NCBI GenBank assembly: GCA_945952355.1 | Contig: CAMFIW010000064.1 | Location: forward strand, 1 to 9,488 | DNA: 9,488 nucleotides | Source: an uncultured Phenylobacterium sp. | GTDB taxonomy: Bacteria > Pseudomonadota > Alphaproteobacteria > Caulobacterales > Caulobacteraceae | Direction: 5' to 3' | Shown here: piece by piece, positions 6,262 through 9,488 of the stretch | Numbering within the stretch: position 1 is the first letter of the stretch | How the letters are laid out: every line of letters starts with the position of its first letter | Position numbers and translations under genes: made by a program | Notes under the pieces: model-generated | Told to the model about the DNA's origin: nothing | The model's database searches: none | What the model saw: only the letters and a program-made list of their open reading frames with translations

Positions 6262-7911
6262 CTAGGCGTGATGGTTGACGGCGAGCTGGACGATGCGGAC
6301 CAGGACCAGGCCGGCGGCGATGACGAGATAGCCCCGCAGCACCCCCATCCAGATCTTCTCCGCCCCGCTGAGCCGAGGCGGCGGCAGGCGGTCCAGCGGC
6401 GGCATGCGCCAGTCGAGCCGGCCGGCGCGGTCGATGACCGGCAGGCCACCCTTCCGGGTCAGGCTGAACACGGCCCAGCCCCCCAGGGCGAGGGCGCTGC
6501 CCCCGCCCAGCACGCCCAGGATCGCGCCGGCGCCGATGTCCGGATAGACCACCGAGGCGGTGAGGATCACCGAAAGCATCACCAGGACGGCGATCACCGC
6601 GCCGGTGAAGAGGTTGAGCCACGGGCCGTTGCGCCAGGGCCCCAGCACGGCCTTGTCGTTGCAGAGCAGCAGCAGGAAGACGGTCGCGCTGGGCAGCAGC
6701 ACCCCAGCCAGGGTCTGGACGGCGTTGGTGAGCAGGCCGAGCGGTGTCCCGGGGATCAGGACGAGGGCGGCGGCCACGAGGATCAGGCCGGCGAACACCA
6801 GATAGAAACCCGGCGACTCTGCGGGCCTGCGATGAAGCGAATGCTTGATCTTGAAGACGTCGCCCACCGCGTAGGCCGTGGCCAGGGAAACCGCCCCGGC
6901 GCCGATGATCGAGGCGTCGATCAGGGCGATCGCGAACAGCACGCCCGCGATCCGGCCCCCCTGCCGCTCAAGCCCGTGGGCCACCCCGACCGCGTCGGTG
7001 AAGGCGCCGAACTCCGGCCGTCCGGCGAAGGCGGCGGCGGTGAAGGCCATCATGGCGCTGGCCCCGACCACCACCACCAGGATGCCCAGCCACAGGTCGA
7101 TCTTGCCGTAGGCCATGAAGCGCGGGGTGATGCGCTTGTCGATCACGTAGCTCTGCTGGAAGAACAGCTGCCAGGGCGCGACCGTGGTGCCGACGATGGC
7201 GATGATCAGCAGCATCACCTCGCTGACCTTCGCGCCCGGCGGGAATTGCGGGACGAGCATGCCGTGGGCGACCTCGCTCAGCGGCGGATGGACCATCAGC
7301 ACCACTGGCGCCAGGGCGAGGCTTCCGGCGACAAGCACCATCATGAACCGCTCGAAGCGGCGGAAATTCCCGGTGCTCGCCGCCCCGATCGTCAGGGCCG
7401 CGGCGGCCGCGACGCCCCAAACCTTGGGCAGGCCGAGATACTGCAGGCCGAGGGTGACGCCGATGAACTCCGTGACGATGGTGAGGGCGTTCAGCAGGAA
7501 CAGGTCGATGACGCTGAAGGCGCCCCAGAACCGGCCGAAGCGCTCGAAGATCAGGCGCGCGTGTCCGACCCCGGTGACCGCGCCGAGGCGCAGCACCATC
7601 TCCTGGTTCACGAACAGCACCGGAACCAGCAGCAGCAGGGTCCACATCAGGCTGACGCCATAGTTCTGGCCGGCCTGGGCGTAGGTGCCGAAGGCGCCGG
7701 CGTCATTGTCGCCGACCATCACGATCAGTCCGGGACCGAGAATGGCCAGCAATGTGAGCAGGCGCTTTCGCCAGCCCGCGCGGGGCCCGAGATCGTTCTG
7801 GGCGATGGAGCCGAAGGCGCCGTGGATGTCGCCGCTGTGCGCGGTGTCGAGCTGGGCTCCGCCCGGCGTGTCGAGGGCGGCGGAATAGGCGGGAGTCTCG
7901 AAGGGAGCCAT
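6262..7911 (-). CDS. divergent NRAMP family divalent metal ion transporter
   Basis: A 549-aa inner-membrane protein with an approximately 50-residue cytosolic N-terminal extension and about 11-12 membrane spans in the NRAMP/SLC11 (LeuT-like) order. TM1 aligns as GPGLIVMVGDNDAGAFGTY (59-77), so the usual DPGN metal motif reads DAGA (70-73): the Asp is kept and the Asn is lost. TM6 reads IVGTTVAPWQLFFQQS (239-254), with Ala245 where the transition-metal-selecting Met of MPH normally stands. Other family blocks include VNQEMVLRLGAVTGVGHARLI (101-121) and DASIIGAGAVSLATAYA (332-348). These changes place it in an outgroup of NRAMPs whose substrate need not be Mn or Fe; co-operonic MgtC hints at Mg. 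The start at 7911 has AGGGAGG at 7919-7925. The ion and its coupling are inference. Confidence 0.92.
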   Translation of the reverse strand: MAPFETPAYSAALDTPGGAQLDTAHSGDIHGAFGSIAQNDLGPRAGWRKRLLTLLAILGPGLIVMVGDNDAGAFGTYAQAGQNYGVSLMWTLLLLVPVLFVNQEMVLRLGAVTGVGHARLIFERFGRFWGAFSVIDLFLLNALTIVTEFIGVTLGLQYLGLPKVWGVAAAAALTIGAASTGNFRRFERFMMVLVAGSLALAPVVLMVHPPLSEVAHGMLVPQFPPGAKVSEVMLLIIAIVGTTVAPWQLFFQQSYVIDKRITPRFMAYGKIDLWLGILVVVVGASAMMAFTAAAFAGRPEFGAFTDAVGVAHGLERQGGRIAGVLFAIALIDASIIGAGAVSLATAYAVGDVFKIKHSLHRRPAESPGFYLVFAGLILVAAALVLIPGTPLGLLTNAVQTLAGVLLPSATVFLLLLCNDKAVLGPWRNGPWLNLFTGAVIAVLVMLSVILTASVVYPDIGAGAILGVLGGGSALALGGWAVFSLTRKGGLPVIDRAGRLDWRMPPLDRLPPPRLSGAEKIWMGVLRGYLVIAAGLVLVRIVQLAVNHHA

Positions 7912-7977
7912 CGGGCGTCCTCCCTCTGAAGAAGCGTATTGAACGTGGCGGATGCGGCGCGGGGGCCGGCGCGGCCG

Positions 7978-8151
7978 TCAGTCCGGCGGCGGCGAGGCGC
8001 GCCAGCGGCGCACAGGCCGGCCATCCGCGGCGACCTCCCAGCTCGCGTGCGGACGGTAGGGCGCGGCGGCGGTCATGGCGCGGCGCGCGGTCAGGTCGAA
8101 GGCCGCCGGCGCGGCGATCAGAACGGCATGGGAACGAAAGAAGACGGCCAT
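7978..8151 (-). CDS. small hypothetical protein, 57 aa, first gene of the metal operon
   Basis: The frame starts at an ATG five bases after a perfect AGGAGG (8157-8162) and stops with TGA 66 bases before the NRAMP start. The product begins MAVFFRSHAVLIAAPAAF and ends in VRRWRASPPPD. It is Ala- and Arg-rich, with a short hydrophobic patch near the N terminus (residues 9-18) too short for a confident membrane span. No Cys and only two His (H8, H35) are present. I recognise no family. The quality of the ribosome site and the operon-leading position favour a real small protein or leader peptide; GC-rich bias could also give such a frame by chance. Confidence 0.55.
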   Translation of the reverse strand: MAVFFRSHAVLIAAPAAFDLTARRAMTAAAPYRPHASWEVAADGRPVRRWRASPPPD

Positions 8152-8436
8152 CTCAGCCTCCTCTTGCCTAAGCGGTTGTGCTCAAGCTCGGGAGGTTCGG
8201 CCGCAAGGTTCAGCGCAGGCGCGCCAGGCCCTGGACGATCGACATTTCCCGAGCGGCGAACCGGCCACACGGCGGGCGGGCGAACGAGGCGGAGCCTCGC
8301 CGGTCACCCTCGTGGGTCGGGCTGCTAGATCGCGGGTTCATGGGATCCGTGGTCAGGTTGGAGTTGACCGTCCTCGCGGACGACCGCCCGCCGGCGTCGC
8401 GTTCCGAAGAAGCGCTTCACCGGCGAACGGGGCGGC
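8152..8436. other. divergent intergenic region, no gene seen
   Basis: The span between the metal operon and the metal-sensor gene holds no reading frame with a convincing start. Short open frames on the minus strand (for example 43 codons beginning near 8341) have no good ribosome site. It should contain the promoter of the minus-strand operon, but no clear -35/-10 pair stands out. A small hairpin (CGTCC-TCGC-GGACG, about 8369-8382) and a TTGACC hexamer (8364-8369) on the plus strand without a matching -10 are the only visible signals. Confidence 0.5.
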
Positions 8437-8461
8437 GATATACCCTAGGGGGGTATTCTAT
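8415..8461 (+). promoter_or_regulatory. metal-sensor promoter with G-tract palindromic operator
   Basis: CTTCAC (8415-8420) and ATATAC (8438-8443), 17 bases apart, make a candidate promoter. Overlapping the -10 and running to about 8461 is an operator-like element: ATACCC (8440-8445) and GGGTAT (8451-8456) as inverted arms, with a run of six G (8448-8453). On the other strand it reads ATACCCCCCTAGGGTATAT. A C/G tract flanked by AT-rich inverted arms is the known operator form of the RcnR/FrmR/DmeR branch. The position 20-40 bases before the regulator gene indicates autorepression. Confidence 0.7.
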
Positions 8462-8480
8462 CAAGCAGGAAATTGAGTCG

Positions 8481-8759
8481 ATGAGTCATGTGGGGAAGGA
8501 GCGGGTGAAGCTGCTCAACCGATTGCGACGCATCCGGGGGCAGATCGAGGCGATCGAGCGGGCCGTGGAGGAGGACAAGGAGTGCGCCAAGGTGCTGCAG
8601 CAAGCGACATCGTGCCGCGGGGCGCTCGACGGCTTCATCGCCGAGGTGATCGAGGACCATATCCGCGAGCACATGGTCGACCCTTCGGCCCCGCGCGGTG
8701 ATCCGCGCACGGTCGCCGCCGAGGAGCTGGTCGAAATCGTACATGCCTACCTGACCTGA
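8481..8759 (+). CDS. metal-sensing repressor of the CsoR/RcnR/FrmR family (RcnR/DmeR-like)
   Basis: A 92-aa all-helical DNA-binding repressor that releases DNA on ligand binding. The start MSHVGKERVKLLNRLRRIRG and the C-terminal LVEIVHAYLT are typical of the family. Ligand positions can be read directly: His3, Cys35 (DKECAKVLQQ), His60 and His64 (IEDHIREHMV). This His-Cys-His-His set is the one used by RcnR for Ni/Co, whereas CsoR uses Cys-His-Cys, and formaldehyde-sensing FrmR has Pro2 and Glu64. An additional C45 is present. The frame extends upstream to 8178, but the family start and the AGGA at 8467-8470 fix ATG 8481. It is divergent to the NRAMP-MgtC operon, and no RcnA or DmeF exporter lies beside it in this window. 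Ni/Co sensing is the best guess; other metals are not excluded. Confidence 0.9.
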   Translation: MSHVGKERVKLLNRLRRIRGQIEAIERAVEEDKECAKVLQQATSCRGALDGFIAEVIEDHIREHMVDPSAPRGDPRTVAAEELVEIVHAYLT

Positions 8760-8801
8760 GGTCATAGCGGACGGCCGGCCAGAACCCGCCGCCCATGGAC
8801 C

Positions 8802-8825
8802 TTGGCCCTCGCCGCCGTCTAGGCT
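8802..8825 (+). promoter_or_regulatory. weak candidate promoter of the metalloprotease gene
   Basis: TTGGCC (8802-8807) and TAGGCT (8820-8825) with a 12-base spacer resemble the short-spaced housekeeping promoter form described for Caulobacter (TTGACGS, then GCTANAWC). The start codon lies 27 bases further on. This rests on weak matches only. Confidence 0.25.
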
Positions 8826-8852
8826 GTCGCCTTTCGTGTTCGGGGGTTGGAT

Positions 8853-9488
8853 ATGTCTCGCAGGTCCTGGCTGTCTTCGGGCGCGCTGGCGCTCGCGCTC
8901 ATCGCGGCTCAGCCGGCGTTCGCCAAGGCGGCGCCGGCGGCCGCCGATCCGATCGCGGCCGCGGCGGCCGGGGCGGCCCGGCAGGACGGCCTCCTGCCCG
9001 TCTATGTCGACAAGGCCAAGGGCCGAATTCTGGTCTCCCTGCCGCCCGCCGACGCCACCGGCGCCAATGGGCGTTTCCTCTACCTGACGGCGCTGCGCAC
9101 CGGCCTGGGCTCCGCGCCCGTGGGCCTCGATCGCGCCAAGGTCGGAGACACCCAGGTCCTGGCCTTCCGTCGCCTGGGAAAGAAGGTGGTGGCCGAGTTC
9201 GAGAACCCGCGCTTCCGCGCCGAAGGTGCGCCCCCCGCGGAGCAGACCGCCGCGCGCGAGGCTTTCTCGCCCTCCACCGTGTGGGCTGGCGACATTGTGG
9301 CCGAGGGCGCCGACGGCCGCCTGCTGGTCGACATATCGAGTTTCCTGACCCGTGACGTCATGGGCGCCGTGGATTCTCTGAAGGGCGCGGGTGAGAAGGG
9401 CTGGAGGCAGGACGCCTCGCTTTCCTTCGCCGACCCCAACTTCGTGAAGGTCTTTCCCGAGAACCTGGAGTTCGAAGCCCGCCTGACC
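8853..9488 (+). CDS. secreted zinc-dependent metalloprotease, DUF5117 N-terminal part (partial)
   Basis: The frame from ATG 8853 is open to the window end (212 codons) and is truncated there. Residues 1-24 form a clear Sec signal peptide: basic MSRRSW, hydrophobic core, and an AFA cleavage site before KAAPAAA, so the protein is exported. The mature part opens with GLLPVYVDKAKGRILVSLP, then GRFLYLTALRTGLGS, DTQVLAFRR and KKVVAEFENPRFRA, characteristic of the DUF5117 domain found ahead of a zinc-metalloprotease (DUF4953) domain in proteins of about 800-900 aa. The HExxH zinc site would lie beyond this window and cannot be checked. A G-rich stretch at 8842-8846 serves as ribosome site. It follows the metal sensor by 93 bases on the same strand and probably has its own promoter; a functional link is not evident. 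Confidence 0.85.
   Translation, partial: MSRRSWLSSGALALALIAAQPAFAKAAPAAADPIAAAAAGAARQDGLLPVYVDKAKGRILVSLPPADATGANGRFLYLTALRTGLGSAPVGLDRAKVGDTQVLAFRRLGKKVVAEFENPRFRAEGAPPAEQTAAREAFSPSTVWAGDIVAEGADGRLLVDISSFLTRDVMGAVDSLKGAGEKGWRQDASLSFADPNFVKVFPENLEFEARLT

Noticed and set aside
5829..6449. N-terminal extension of MgtC up to 6449
   Set aside because: The frame stays open, but the extension runs over the 73-aa and 70-aa genes and the NRAMP C terminus, is Arg/Ser/Pro-rich, and is not part of the MgtC family.
5593..7929. 778-codon open frame on the plus strand
   Set aside because: Antisense to the NRAMP/MgtC operon. The product is a low-complexity Asp/Gln/His/Arg-rich string with no family signature, explained by high-GC codons read backwards.
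8178..8480. N-terminal extension of the metal sensor
   Set aside because: Family members begin at MSH, and the extension would run through the G-tract operator and promoter.
8481..8759. Formaldehyde sensor (FrmR) reading of the regulator
   Set aside because: Residue 2 is Ser instead of the Pro used by FrmR, position 64 is His instead of Glu, and no formaldehyde dehydrogenase gene is adjacent.
8795..9355. 186-codon plus-strand frame at the right edge
   Set aside because: Arg/Gly-rich shadow. The frame starting at 8853 has a signal peptide and DUF5117 motifs and stays open to the end.

Overview
The window is very GC-rich (most third codon positions are G or C). Its gene content and codon use suggest an alphaproteobacterium, most likely of the order Caulobacterales (Phenylobacterium/Caulobacter/Brevundimonas-like). 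The placement is inferred from gene families and repeat style, not from a marker gene. No rRNA, tRNA, CRISPR array, transposase or phage gene is visible, so this looks like ordinary chromosome. It holds one densely packed metal-handling operon that is worth attention.

Left part (1-2173): after a possible C-terminal scrap of an upstream gene and a hairpin-rich intergenic spacer, a plus-strand gene encodes an EthA-type Baeyer-Villiger monooxygenase (279-1769). A 404-base spacer follows. It is filled with nested inverted repeats: an outer pair of about 80-100 bases and an inner pair of 20 bases. It separates this gene from a convergent minus-strand operon.

Middle part (2174-5040, minus strand): a lipid-catabolism type operon, read in the order MerR-family regulator (4964-4491), acyl-CoA dehydrogenase with C-terminal extension (4454-2667), OsmC-family peroxidase-like protein (2641-2174). 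Upstream of merR lies a perfect 16-base palindrome (5018-5033) overlapping a candidate -35 box. It is the likely autoregulatory operator.

Right part (5091-8759): a second minus-strand operon of five reading frames. In order these are a 57-aa small protein (8151-7978), a divergent NRAMP-family metal transporter (7911-6262), a 70-aa single-span membrane protein with a His-containing tail (6246-6034), a 73-aa protein (6037-5816) and an MgtC/SapB-family protein (5816-5091). The last three are joined by 15-bp, ATGA and TGATG junctions, implying translational coupling. Divergently, on the plus strand, sits an RcnR/DmeR-like member of the CsoR/RcnR/FrmR metal-sensor family (8481-8759). A G-tract palindromic operator lies just in front of it. 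The transporter lacks two residues typical of transition-metal NRAMPs: the DPGN motif reads DAGA, and the TM6 Met is Ala. Together with the MgtC partner this hints at a substrate other than classical Mn/Fe, possibly Mg. The two coupled small proteins are candidates for undescribed accessory subunits.

Right edge (8853-9488): the N-terminal 212 residues of a secreted DUF5117-type zinc-dependent metalloprotease, cut off by the window end.
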